From the NCBI GenBank assembly GCA_036274645.1, contig DASUFH010000060.1, forward strand, positions 1-15,991: DNA of 15,991 bases, read 5' to 3'. A program made the translations under genes and the position numbers. Each line of letters opens with the position of its first letter. The first letter of the stretch is position 1. Origin of the DNA: DASUFH01 sp036274645 (GTDB lineage: Bacteria > Acidobacteriota > Terriglobia > 20CM-2-55-15). Shown piece by piece: positions 1 to 8,020 of the stretch. The notes under the pieces were generated by a model. It saw only the letters and a program-made list of their open reading frames with translations. It was not told the origin of the DNA and did no database searches.

Positions 1-17
1 CCGGGGCTATCCTCCCG

Positions 18-34
18 GCACGCCTCCGGCGTGC
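18..34. repeat. short inverted repeat upstream of carbonic anhydrase
   Basis: GCACGCC and GGCGTGC form a perfect 7-bp stem around a 3-nt loop (TCC), followed on the + strand by AAAACAA. On the - strand TTTT lies on the 5' side of the stem, so it is not a canonical terminator in either direction. It could be a REP-like unit or the end of a gene lying to the left. The rest of the stretch up to position 142 holds nothing I can identify. Confidence 0.35.
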
Positions 35-142
35 AAAACAACCAAAGTCCAAGGACGGGTGGAAACGACCTTCCAGGTGGTACGACGACTGCAGGTGAGT
101 TTGGACGATTCTGAAAATCCAATCGGCCAAAGAGAGAACGCC

Positions 143-817
143 ATGAGACAAAAGGGAACATCGCGACGCGCATTCCTTGGTGGCGCGCTGGTGGCGGGGA
201 GCCTGGCGGGAATGAGATTTGCGCCGCGCGAGGCTTTTGCCCAGACCGAGTTCAGTCCGGAGGAAGCTCTGAAGGAGTTGATGGAAGGCAACCGGCGTTT
301 TGTGAGCGGACGGATGACCGCTCCGGCGCACGATCTCGAACTGTTGCGGACGAACGCGGCGGAAAAGCAGGAGCCGTTCGCGGCCGTGCTCTGCTGCGCA
401 GACTCGAGGGCGCCGGTGGAACTCATCTTTGATCAGAGCATCGGGCACGTCTTTGTGTGCCGGATTGCGGGCAACATCACAACGCCGGAGATCATCGCCA
501 GCCTCGAGGACGGCGCCGCCGTCCTCGGAACGCGGGCGATTCTGGTGTTGGGACATTCCAACTGCGGGGCCGTTTCCGCGACCATCAAGGGCCATGCGGT
601 TCCCGGTCAGATCAGCGCGCTGTACGCGCGGATCCGGCCGGCGGTCGACGAGGCCGGGCCGCACCTGGAGGCCGCGACCCGGGCCAATGCGAAGATGCAC
701 GCAACGCTGTTGCGAGAGGCCTCGCCGGTGATTGCCGGCCTTGTCCGGGAAAAAAAGATCCAGGTTGTGGCCGGCTACTACGACGTTTCCAGGGGAGCGG
801 TCACGCTGGTGGATTAG
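143..817 (+). CDS. Tat-exported beta-class carbonic anhydrase
   Basis: Predicted to interconvert CO2 and bicarbonate outside the cytoplasm. I chose the ATG at 143 because the protein then opens with a Tat signal: the twin arginine in TSRRAFLGG at residues 7-14, a hydrophobic stretch, and a likely AFA-QT cleavage near residue 33. The upstream extension to 59 reads as non-signal sequence. The mature part has the beta-class zinc signature: CADSR with Cys85 and Asp87, and HSNCGA with His138 and Cys141. At 224 residues including the signal it has the usual length for this family. Exported beta-carbonic anhydrases with Tat signals are known in soil bacteria. The Shine-Dalgarno match is weak (AGAGAG). 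The last 4 bases overlap the stop of the convergent gene at 814-1353. The assignment is firm; the physiological role is not visible from the sequence. Confidence 0.93.
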   Translation: MRQKGTSRRAFLGGALVAGSLAGMRFAPREAFAQTEFSPEEALKELMEGNRRFVSGRMTAPAHDLELLRTNAAEKQEPFAAVLCCADSRAPVELIFDQSIGHVFVCRIAGNITTPEIIASLEDGAAVLGTRAILVLGHSNCGAVSATIKGHAVPGQISALYARIRPAVDEAGPHLEAATRANAKMHATLLREASPVIAGLVREKKIQVVAGYYDVSRGAVTLVD

Positions 818-1353
818 CCTCTTCCGCCGCGCATGGAAACGGATCTCCGTTTCGTGGAATCCCGTTTTGCCTGACGGCGGCGGGTAACCGCCGCCGCGTG
901 GCTGCGCCGGCGCGTGTGTCCCGACATGCTTCGCTTCAACGCTCCCGACCGCGCCGGAGACGCCGTCCGGTCGCGGAGACTCTGCCTTCGCCGCGCGGCC
1001 GACCGGCCCGTCTGCGCGGCCTTGCGCGCCGGACGTCTGGTTGGCGACGGCGCGCTGGACGACGCCTTGCCGAGTTGCGTCTTCAACCGGGCGATGGCTT
1101 CCTCGAACATCTGTTTCTTCCGCTCCGTCCGTACATTCACCGCTTCATGAGGTCTGCCGGTCATCCGCGCTTTGGACGCCAGCTTCTGCCGCCGGTACTG
1201 GTCCGAATACTTCTGGCGAAGCCTGCCGGCGCGCGAAATCTTGGCCTTGAGGCGCGCGACAGACAGATCGCTGAGATCCGGCGGCAGGCTGCTGGAGATC
1301 AGGCCCCATTCCCTGCTGGACGCAAGAAGGCGGGCTTCAGTTCGCTGAATCAT
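814..1353 (-). CDS. small protein with coiled N-terminal part and highly basic tail, unknown function
   Basis: 179 residues. The N-terminal half (about 1-96) looks helical and charged, with a pattern of RQKYSDQYRRQ near 46-56 and RTERKKQMFEEAIARL at 75-90. The C-terminal part (about 101-179) is about one-third Arg/Lys, rich in Ser and Ala, and probably disordered, as in proteins that bind nucleic acid. From memory it resembles a small uncharacterised family of soil proteobacteria and acidobacteria with an 'RRQ...N.RT..K...F.EA' pattern and a Lys/Arg/Ala tail; I cannot verify this. The start is strongly supported: GGAGGTGATCC sits directly before the ATG, an almost complete complement to the 16S 3' end. 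The stop overlaps the carbonic anhydrase stop by 4 nt (TTAG). The gene is divergent from the alcohol dehydrogenase remnant. No enzymatic motif is visible. Confidence 0.75.
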   Translation of the reverse strand: MIQRTEARLLASSREWGLISSSLPPDLSDLSVARLKAKISRAGRLRQKYSDQYRRQKLASKARMTGRPHEAVNVRTERKKQMFEEAIARLKTQLGKASSSAPSPTRRPARKAAQTGRSAARRRQSLRDRTASPARSGALKRSMSGHTRRRSHAAAVTRRRQAKRDSTKRRSVSMRGGRG

Positions 1354-1364
1354 GGATCACCTCC
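1354..1364 (-). promoter_or_regulatory. near-consensus Shine-Dalgarno of the basic-tailed protein
   Basis: On the - strand GGAGGTGATCC directly precedes the ATG at 1353-1351, with GGAGG ending 6 nt from the start. This is the strongest ribosome-binding site in the window. It fixes the start of a gene that could otherwise be dismissed as a shadow reading frame. Confidence 0.85.
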
Positions 1365-1442
1365 GATGGTTGTATGGAATTTCCAAGTAGTCCACCGCAG
1401 AGTTGGCTAGCATGCGCGGCGCCAAAAATGGACGTCATTCGT

Positions 1443-1471
1443 GATTGGGGTTTCCATCCCCATCTGTTTTT
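1443..1471 (+). terminator. hairpin plus T-run in the leader of the dehydrogenase gene
   Basis: GATTGGGG (1443-1450) can pair with CCCCATC (1458-1464), with one bulged T. It is followed by TGTTTTT (1465-1471). The shape is that of a short rho-independent terminator. It lies 30 nt before the ATG at 1502 and inside the presumed leader, so it could be an attenuator, a terminator for read-through, or chance. Confidence 0.35.
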
Positions 1472-1501
1472 CCTATGCTCTGGCGCCCAAGGAGGCCGGT
1501 C

Positions 1502-2895
1502 ATGGGCAGAAGACAAGACGGCGTGTCGCGCCGCACGCTTTTGAAGGACGGAGTGGCCACCGCGGCCCTCTCCGGGTTGTTGACGCCGGCTCTCTCCGCG
1601 GTTGCGCAGGGCCCCGCGGTCGTCACAAGACGGCGGTTCCGCGCCTGGATCTCTCGCGGTGACGGCCCGGGAAGAACCACGTTGCAGGAGGCCACGCTAC
1701 GGCCGATCAGTGGACGCCAGGTTGTCGTCCGCACCGAAGTGACGAATCTCTGTTATTCCAACGGGCCGGCCGTTCTCGGTCAGGCGGTCAATCCGGGCGC
1801 AGCGACTGCTCCGCGCTCCGTGCTGGCGGCGTCCGGCGCGCGGCGGATGAACGACATGGCCGTAATTCAGGGACATGGCGGCGTTCGGCATCGTCGAAGC
1901 CGTAGGGCCGGAGGTGCGCCGCGTTCAGGTCGGTGACCGCGTCTGCGTGTCGGGAACGCCGCAGTGCGGCTCCTGCTATCGCTGTGTGCGGGGCCGTTCC
2001 GACATGTGCCAGTTTCTCAGCGCCATCGGAGCGGACGACCTGGAGCCGATCGCCGATCTCCGCGACGGAACGCCAGTGTTCGAGAACTCGCACATCGGCG
2101 GCCTGGCCGAACTGATGGTGACCACGGAAGAGTGGGTTGTTCCGATCTTCACCAGAGCGGCCGCAGCGGACTTCGGAATGGTGTGCAGTTGCGTCAGCGT
2201 GGCCGGACTCGCCGCGGCCCTTTCGCCCAATCTGGCGCCGGTGGAGCCGGCGTCGGCTGTGGCTGTGGTCGGATGCGGACCGCTCGGCCTCAGCGCCGTT
2301 CAGGGCGCGCGGATGGCCGGGGCCACGACCATCATTGCCATCGACCCCGTTCGAGCCCGGCGCGATGTGGCGCTCCGCGTCGGCGCCACCCACGCCCTGG
2401 ATCCCAACGTCGAAGAGAATGTCCACCTGAAGGTTCGAGAACTGACCACCTGGCCCACGGACCGTCTCTGGGCCGGCGGCCGCAATCCGGCGGGACGCCG
2501 GCCCGGCGCCGGCGCGGATTTCGTCATCGAAGCGGCGGGCGCCGAACAGTTCCCTCCGCGAGTGGAGCGGGGGCCCGATCCCACCGGCATCCTCCCCATG
2601 CAGCAGGCTTATCAGATGTGCGCCCTGGGCGGCCACGTCATCACGACGAGTCTTGTCCGCGGAAATGTCTCATTACCGGGCGCCCTGTTCTCCATCGGCG
2701 GCGTAACGCATCACGGGGGACAGGCCGGCGGCGCCAACCCGATGCGGGACATCCCCCGCTTCGTCCGTCTCATGGAAAGCGGCCAATTCGACGCGAAGGC
2801 GCTGGCCACTCTGGTCGTAACCCTTCGAAAGAATGCTCGAAGGCTACGAACAGGCCGCCTATCGCGCGACCATCACCGCGCTGATGACTGTTTGA
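1502..2895 (+). pseudogene. Tat-exported zinc-type alcohol dehydrogenase (MDR family), two frameshifts
   Basis: Medium-chain zinc dehydrogenase. The start at 1502 follows AAGGAGG (1489-1495) and opens with a Tat signal (SRRTLLKDG, likely AVA-QG cleavage near residue 36). The catalytic-zinc region TEVTNLCYSNG has Cys84; the usual GHE motif reads GHGG at His125. After the first frameshift come the structural-zinc cysteines (C-x2-C-x2-C-x7-C, bases about 1963-2009) and a Rossmann motif GCGPLG. The reading frame shifts between 1880 and 1889: removing one base restores GHGG(V/F)GIVEAVG. It shifts again at 2820: removing one A restores LVV-PFERMLEGYEQ and an end at 2893-2895. Repaired length is about 463 residues. 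Two single-base insertions in one gene, with neighbours intact, suggest real decay, though an assembly error remains possible. The substrate is unknown. A convergent palindromic repeat follows. Confidence 0.85.
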
Positions 2896-2900
2896 GCGCC

Positions 2901-2945
2901 GTAGGGGCCAGAAAGAAGGAATGGGCGGTCATAGACCGCCCCTAC
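2901..2945. repeat. palindromic repeat unit (copy A) with truncated partner arm
   Basis: The core GGGCGGTCATAGACCGCCC (2923-2941) is an 8-bp perfect stem around a 3-nt loop and is followed by CTAC. The stretch 2921-2945 is identical to 9662-9686. GTAGGGGC at 2901-2908 matches the start of the inverted partner seen at 9591, so this looks like a two-unit element whose left unit is mostly deleted. It lies between two convergent genes and could also act as a transcription stop in both directions. Confidence 0.8.
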
Positions 2946-2966
2946 ATCAGGGGATGGGTCCCCTAA

Positions 2967-4328
2967 CTAAGGCACTCGAAAGGCGCCATTCGACGGCGGC
3001 TTGACGGCTTGTTCTCTGGGCCGCTCGATCTGTGGAATCCAGTCGTACGGTATTCGATATCCGCGATAGACGGAGTTCGTCGACTGGGCGCCGGTAAACA
3101 CCGGATGGATGTATTCCCAGACGATCTTTCCTTCCTTCGTGACTTCCATCAACCGGCCGCTGGCGCCCTCGGTGATCAGCGTATTGCCGTTCGCCAACCG
3201 TTGCGCGCCGCTGATATTGGAACTGTAGAAACGCGTCGCCGCAAACGACCAGACCAGCTGAAGCGTGACGGGATTGATCTCCAGCACACGCGAACTCGCG
3301 CGGGCAAAGGAATCCGCGCCGCTCGGGGCATTGGGATTGGGGAATCCGTAGCCGCTGGCGCCGCCATTGTCGAACACGAGCACATTCCCGGCGCCCGGCA
3401 GCCCTTTGGGAATGATGTGCGCATGATGCTGGCCGATGATCTGCCGGATGGCCTGGAGTTCTTTGGATTCCGTGAAGTCCGGTCCCAGCCTCCATACGAT
3501 CTTGCCGTCGCGCGCCACGATGGCCAGAAGACTGGCCTGCCGGCTGCTGATGATGACGTTCTTCGGCGCGAACCGCTGGTCACCTTCATCGAACCAGTGA
3601 TTGGGCCCCACATACGTCGCCGAATTGATATGCAGCCAGTCGAAACTGCCGCGCTGCCCATTGAATCCCGGCGCGGCCTTGATGACTTTTCTGGCGGCTT
3701 CCGAGAAGCCGAGCTCGTCGATGTGGTCACTCGCCAGCCATTCCCAGACGATGTCGCCGTTCTTTGAAATCTCGATGAGACGGTCGTCCTCGAGCACCAC
3801 ATCGGCGACCGCCGGCCGGCTGTGATTCGTATGGGTCAGCAGCAGTATCGTTCCCACGTCCGGCGCCGGCCGCGCCTCGGGCGAATAGTAGCCTGCCGGC
3901 AGATCCTCACGCTGCCAGTCGTGGTGCTGGCGAGCGGACCAGATCATGCGGCCGTCGCGGGTCTGGACCTGCAGGTTGTGATCGAACCGCCACAATACGC
4001 GACCGTCGAAATCTCTTTGCACGAGTTCGAGCGATTCCTGGCGCGGCGGGTTCGAGCCGTTGGCCGCCATGGCGATTCCGTTCGGAAAAACCCGAGCGGG
4101 CCCTCCGGCAGAGTTGACGAAGCCCTCCCACTGCTTGACCACCCTTCCGTTCATGTCGATGACAACCACCGCCTGCGTCCCGAGCGGCGAAAGGACCGTG
4201 TAGCCATTCCAGGTCTGGCTCGGATCGTAGATCGTCGTCCCCGTCGGATAAACCGATTGGGCCGCGGCCACCAGGCCGCAAACAGACAGGAAGACGAACG
4301 CAACGCATGCTCTCGAATGAAGGGTCAT
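2967..4328 (-). CDS. exported arylsulfotransferase-like beta-propeller protein
   Basis: 453 residues with a Sec signal peptide (hydrophobic 8-22, likely AAA-QS cleavage at about 23). The body shows repeated propeller-blade signatures: VVVIDMNGRVVKQWEGF (54-70), LIEISKNGDIVWEW (184-197), LLAIVARDGKIVWRLG (267-282) and LMEVTKEGKIVWEYIHP (393-409). Between them are histidine-rich loops, RQHHDW (133-138), DWLHINSATY (230-239) and QHHAHIIPKG (300-309), which match the aryl-sulfate sulfotransferase (ASST) superfamily. Classical ASST enzymes transfer sulfate between phenols in the periplasm using an active-site histidine; I cannot show that the catalytic set is complete, so a non-catalytic or different activity is possible. 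GTGAGG precedes the ATG by 4 nt. The gene is divergent from the DUF4139 gene across 211 bp. Confidence 0.8.
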   Translation of the reverse strand: MTLHSRACVAFVFLSVCGLVAAAQSVYPTGTTIYDPSQTWNGYTVLSPLGTQAVVVIDMNGRVVKQWEGFVNSAGGPARVFPNGIAMAANGSNPPRQESLELVQRDFDGRVLWRFDHNLQVQTRDGRMIWSARQHHDWQREDLPAGYYSPEARPAPDVGTILLLTHTNHSRPAVADVVLEDDRLIEISKNGDIVWEWLASDHIDELGFSEAARKVIKAAPGFNGQRGSFDWLHINSATYVGPNHWFDEGDQRFAPKNVIISSRQASLLAIVARDGKIVWRLGPDFTESKELQAIRQIIGQHHAHIIPKGLPGAGNVLVFDNGGASGYGFPNPNAPSGADSFARASSRVLEINPVTLQLVWSFAATRFYSSNISGAQRLANGNTLITEGASGRLMEVTKEGKIVWEYIHPVFTGAQSTNSVYRGYRIPYDWIPQIERPREQAVKPPSNGAFRVP

Positions 4329-4539
4329 AAGGCCTCACAAGTGTTGTTTTGCGCGGCCATCATATTCACCGGCGGCGCGTAACGCAATTGGCGAAGACTT
4401 CGAAAGATCGCGATGGACCTTATCCGGAGTTGCGCTCTGGAGTCCATTGGCGCTCACAAAGCTTTTACACACCTTTTACCCGCGGCTGACGCCCGCCCCC
4501 CCGCGGGATGTTAATTTCAGCGCGAAAGGAGCTTCTTGT
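4329..4539. promoter_or_regulatory. divergent intergenic region, likely two promoters
   Basis: This 211-bp stretch separates the divergent arylsulfotransferase-like and DUF4139 genes and should hold both promoters. I cannot assign -35/-10 boxes with any confidence. An inverted repeat, CCCGCGG (4479-4485) with CCGCGGG (4501-4507), lies in the leader of the DUF4139 gene shortly before its AAAGGAG ribosome-binding site (4525-4531). Confidence 0.4.
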
Positions 4540-6264
4540 ATGAAAGCGACTCTCGCGATTCTCCTGGGGGCTGGAGTATTTGCCGGAAGTGTTCTTGCGT
4601 TGGCGCAACGGCCGGCGACGGCCGGAATTCCTGTCAGGGAAGTTTCCATCTTTAAAGACGGGCACGCGTTTCTCCTCCATCAGGGCGCAATGCCGGTGGA
4701 TGCAAGCGGCGTCATCACGATGGACTATCTGCCTTCGCCGCTTCTCGGCACGTTCTGGGCGTATTCCGCGGATCCTGGCGTCGGTATTTCAAGCATGACG
4801 GCGGGACAGGGGCGCGTCGCCGCAGAACGGCCGGCGCTCAATCTGGCCGATCTTCTGCAGGCCAATGTCGGCGCGGAAGTCCTCGTGACGGAAAAGCCCG
4901 GGGCCGCGCGCGAAGCCGCGTCGTATCCCGCAACGATTCTCGGCGTGCCTCAGCGCAGCGCGCTCGATGAGGAATCCAGCTCACGTCAGAATTTCGAAGC
5001 CCCTGCATCCGTTCGTGGCGACGTGATCCTGTTGCGCACGAGCGAAGGCGTCAAGGCCACTCCGCTGGACCGCATTCAGGATGTTCTCTTCAAGTCGACG
5101 CCCAGGACGACCATCGCCCGCGAGGAATCTCGCAATCTGCTGACCCTGACGCTGGACTGGAAGAATCGACCGGCGACGGAGACCGCCGAGGTCGGACTGG
5201 TATACCTGCAGAAAGGGCTGCGCTGGATTCCCAATTATCGCGTGACAATCGATGGCAAAGGATCGGCCAATGTGAAGCTGCAGGCCACCATCATCAACGA
5301 GATCACCGACCTCACGGACGTGACGGCAAACCTGATTGTCGGCGTCCCGTCGTTTGCGTTCAAAGACATACTGGATCCGCTTTCCCTGCAGCAGTCCGTC
5401 GCGCTTTCGAGCTACTTCCAGACGAACGACCGCACTGCGGCGTCGAATGCGCTGGTGAGTCAGGTCGGATTCGGCGCGCGCGCCGCCACGCCGCCCGCGG
5501 TGGACCTGGGACCGGTCGACGCCGGACAGAACGAGGATCTCTTCCTGTTCACGCTTCGACACCTGGCGCTGCGGAAGGGACAGCGCATGAACGCGCCGGT
5601 GGCGGAATACAGCTTCCAGTACAAGGATGTCTACACGCTCGCGCTCCCGTTCGGACCACCGGAAGAGATTCAGGCCATGTCCGGCGCCCGCGGCAACATG
5701 CCCGCGGATCAGCAGGCGGAGCTGGCGCGCCTGCTGGGAACTCCGAAACCAGCGCACAAGATCCGCATCCGGAACACCGCGAACGCGCCGTTGACCACAG
5801 CGACGGCCCTGATCATGGAGAATGACCGGATTCTTTCCCAGGGCATGATGACCTACACACCGGCCGGAGGAAGCGTGGATCTGGAATCGACCAGCGCGGT
5901 CGACATCCAGGTGACGAAAAGCGAAACAGAAGCAGGCCGCGCCCCAAACGTCATGCGCATCAACAATCAGACGCTTTCACGTGTGGACATGAGCGGTTCA
6001 GTGCGCCTGACGAATTACCGCAAGGACGCCGTCGAAGTGGAGGTGGTTCGGGACGTCCTCGGCGAGGCGACCGAAGCGGACCATGGCGGACTAATTCAGA
6101 AACTGAACACGCTGGAAAACGACCGCCCTTCCTGGTGGCGATACTACAACTGGCCCAACTGGTGGAACCAGGCGAATGGCGTTGGCCGGATCGTGTGGCA
6201 GGTGACTATCCCACCGGGAGGCTCCGTGGACTTGAAGTACACCTGGCGCTACCTGTGGGCATGA
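4540..6264 (+). CDS. exported DUF4139 domain protein
   Basis: 574 residues from the ATG at 4540, chosen because AAAGGAG lies 8 nt upstream and the protein then starts with a clean Sec signal (MKATLAILLGAG, likely ALA-QR cleavage after residue 22). An earlier in-frame start at 4447 would bury that signal. The N-terminal part contains VREVSIFKDGHAFLLHQG (32-49), typical of the family's opening beta-strands. The DUF4139-type region runs from about 195 to the end, with VGLVYLQKGLRWIPNYRV (218-235), a beta-rich middle, and a closing IPPGGSVDLKYTWRY. The C-terminal region before that is Trp-rich (PSWWRYYNWPNWWN). The family's function is not established. A probable lipoprotein gene follows 10 nt later, so the two are likely co-transcribed. 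Confidence 0.85.
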   Translation: MKATLAILLGAGVFAGSVLALAQRPATAGIPVREVSIFKDGHAFLLHQGAMPVDASGVITMDYLPSPLLGTFWAYSADPGVGISSMTAGQGRVAAERPALNLADLLQANVGAEVLVTEKPGAAREAASYPATILGVPQRSALDEESSSRQNFEAPASVRGDVILLRTSEGVKATPLDRIQDVLFKSTPRTTIAREESRNLLTLTLDWKNRPATETAEVGLVYLQKGLRWIPNYRVTIDGKGSANVKLQATIINEITDLTDVTANLIVGVPSFAFKDILDPLSLQQSVALSSYFQTNDRTAASNALVSQVGFGARAATPPAVDLGPVDAGQNEDLFLFTLRHLALRKGQRMNAPVAEYSFQYKDVYTLALPFGPPEEIQAMSGARGNMPADQQAELARLLGTPKPAHKIRIRNTANAPLTTATALIMENDRILSQGMMTYTPAGGSVDLESTSAVDIQVTKSETEAGRAPNVMRINNQTLSRVDMSGSVRLTNYRKDAVEVEVVRDVLGEATEADHGGLIQKLNTLENDRPSWWRYYNWPNWWNQANGVGRIVWQVTIPPGGSVDLKYTWRYLWA

Positions 6265-6274
6265 TGACCTCGCG

Positions 6275-6898
6275 ATGGACGTAAAGATTATTCAGGCTGT
6301 GACTACCTTGGTGTTCCTTGCAGTCACGAGTTGCGCGCCGGCTTCAGGTCACAAGGTCGTAGCCGCGGTTCCGGGAAGCGCACAGGGCAAAACGTCGATT
6401 CAGTTCAGCGTCCGCGAGTTTCTCAACTCGTGGCTGGTTGACAGAAACGTCGAATTGGCCCTACAGAGTTTTGGCGCGGCGGCAATTCAAAACGAAATGA
6501 TGCTTTCGGATTCCTGTGCCGGATACATTGCGCCATCAGAACGCGCTTCCGAACAGAGCCGGCGCGACGGTATCGCCAGATTCCTTCGTGATTTCCTGCC
6601 GGAACCGCCAGTGACCGATTTACGGCGAGCGCTGAATGCGGCGACAGCGGCCCGACTGGCATCGCAAAAGGCAAGTCGGGTGATCAACGATCCCACAACG
6701 GACTCCTATGTGCTCATGCGCGTTGGAAAGGATGAAATCAGCGGAGAGACTTCGGAAGCGACCCGCTATCTGCGCGCCAGGCTGCCAGCCAGTGTAAATG
6801 TGTTGATCGTTCCGATTGGCGCCGGGATGGTCAACTTTGTGTGGACGCCTGAAGGGTCCGGGTGGAAAGTGGCTCACGCATCTCTCGTCTGCATGTAG
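6275..6898 (+). CDS. probable lipoprotein of unknown function
   Basis: 207 residues. The start is a short hydrophobic segment ending in a lipobox, VTSC with Cys20, so the mature protein is probably lipid-anchored. The rest has no motif I recognise: a region around 46-110 with mixed charge and many Ala/Arg residues, then a C-terminal part ending GSGWKVAHASLVCM. The ending 'GW(K)V' after a predicted beta-rich stretch recalls small NTF2-like or beta-sandwich domains, which is only a guess. It begins 10 nt after the DUF4139 gene and has no strong ribosome-binding site of its own, which fits translational coupling. It converges on the MscS gene. Confidence 0.65.
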   Translation: MDVKIIQAVTTLVFLAVTSCAPASGHKVVAAVPGSAQGKTSIQFSVREFLNSWLVDRNVELALQSFGAAAIQNEMMLSDSCAGYIAPSERASEQSRRDGIARFLRDFLPEPPVTDLRRALNAATAARLASQKASRVINDPTTDSYVLMRVGKDEISGETSEATRYLRARLPASVNVLIVPIGAGMVNFVWTPEGSGWKVAHASLVCM

Positions 6899-6972
6899 CG
6901 CCGAAGGCCGATTCAGAATCCTCGCTCAAAATGCTCCCTTGTGCAAAGCCTTCCCAAATTTCCAAGCTCCGG

Positions 6973-6984
6973 GGGCGGTCATAG
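6973..6984. repeat. half-copy of the GGGCGGTC palindromic repeat
   Basis: GGGCGGTCATAG is identical to the first 12 bases of the repeat core at 2923 and 9664, but the closing arm is missing. It sits just beyond the stop of the MscS gene, between convergent genes. This is the same placement as the copy at 2923. Confidence 0.5.
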
Positions 6985-6985
6985 G

Positions 6986-7984
6986 TTAGGCGGCGCGGTC
7001 CGAAACATCCCCGATGGACACACGGATCCGGGGGACGCTGACGATTGCGTAAGTGGCTGACGCGATCGTGATTTTCGCAGCGTCGAAACCGTCCAGGATG
7101 TCGCGGGTGATGGCGTCTTTCAGCGCGCGAATACCGTGATCCGCAGCGAAGAAGCGGACTCCCAATTCGAGCCAGTTGTCCGTCAGTCGTAAGAACACCC
7201 GCGGGATCATGTCGTCTTCATTGAGGAAATACCGGCGCTTCAGTTCCTCAAGCGCTTCGCGGCTCAGGTCGGTCACTTTCATCGTGCGCCGCGTCACCGC
7301 GTCGAGGACGATCTGTTCGGCGGCCCCGCGATTCGAATCGTACGTGATCGGCACACGGATCTCCTCCCAGACGTAGGGAAAGTCTCTTGTGAAGTTGAAG
7401 ACCGGCTCATCAAATATCTTGTCGTTGCTGACAGTCACGATTCGCCCCGTGTATTGCCGGCCCCGCACCCACATGGCCGGTTCCGCCTGTTCATAAACGT
7501 CGGGGGGCTGGCCCATTTCCATGATCGTCGTTTGCATCAGACCCAGGGCGATCACATCCCCCCGGACTCCCCCCATGGAGATCCGGTCGCCAACATTGAA
7601 TGTTCGTCCGCGCAGGATGACGAAGTAGCCGGCGAGCGCGGTCACCACCTTCTGCAGGGCGAACGCGAGGCCGGCGGTAATCAACCCGAGCGCCGTTGCC
7701 AATCGTGTGGGGTCATCGAACCAGATCGACAGCAGACCGATGACAAGGGCCAGCGCAGTCGCCAGGTGGATTCCCTGGCGCGCCCAGAACTGTGTCCGGT
7801 AGTGCCGACGTCGCAGGACGCTCACAACCACAACGTGTAGAAATCGCGCGGCGATGAACACGCACAGGACAAAGCCGAAAGAGAACAAGAGCTTGGCGCC
7901 GTTTTCGGCGTTGAATCCAACCAGCTTCACGCCGAAGATCTGCACGGCCTTGTTCGGCCCGACCAGTTCAAACCAGGAGTTCAT
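6986..7984 (-). CDS. MscS-family mechanosensitive ion channel
   Basis: 332 residues. I chose the ATG at 7984 because GAGGAG stands about 7 nt upstream; a start at 8011 is possible but has no such site. Three membrane segments are seen: about 31-55, 71-89 and 93-125. The third runs into the MscS signature (GLAFALQKVVTALAGYFVIL), followed by GRTFNVGDRISMGG, the start of the beta domain. The C-terminal part is the cytoplasmic alpha/beta cage. Members open under membrane tension and release solutes during osmotic downshock; this short form resembles the basic MscS core without extra N-terminal domains. A 121-nt gap separates it from the DUF2254 gene upstream, so co-transcription is possible. Confidence 0.9.
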   Translation of the reverse strand: MNSWFELVGPNKAVQIFGVKLVGFNAENGAKLLFSFGFVLCVFIAARFLHVVVVSVLRRRHYRTQFWARQGIHLATALALVIGLLSIWFDDPTRLATALGLITAGLAFALQKVVTALAGYFVILRGRTFNVGDRISMGGVRGDVIALGLMQTTIMEMGQPPDVYEQAEPAMWVRGRQYTGRIVTVSNDKIFDEPVFNFTRDFPYVWEEIRVPITYDSNRGAAEQIVLDAVTRRTMKVTDLSREALEELKRRYFLNEDDMIPRVFLRLTDNWLELGVRFFAADHGIRALKDAITRDILDGFDAAKITIASATYAIVSVPRIRVSIGDVSDRAA

Positions 7985-8020
7985 TGCTCTCTCCTCGATC
8001 GGAACGGCCAACCCTCAACC

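Noticed and set aside
457..1410. Long open + strand frame of about 317 codons
   Set aside because: It overlaps the carbonic anhydrase in another frame and the basic-tailed gene on the opposite strand. Its sequence is Arg/Pro/Gly-rich with no recognisable motif, typical of a GC-rich shadow frame.
1875..2966. The second part of the dehydrogenase as a separate intact gene
   Set aside because: The apparent ATG at 1875 is inside the conserved GHGG region and has no ribosome-binding site. It lacks the catalytic-zinc half, and its last ~45 residues are out of frame and run into repeat DNA.
4447..4539. Upstream start for the DUF4139 protein
   Set aside because: It would place 31 residues before a clear signal peptide, and it lacks the AAAGGAG site that precedes the ATG at 4540.
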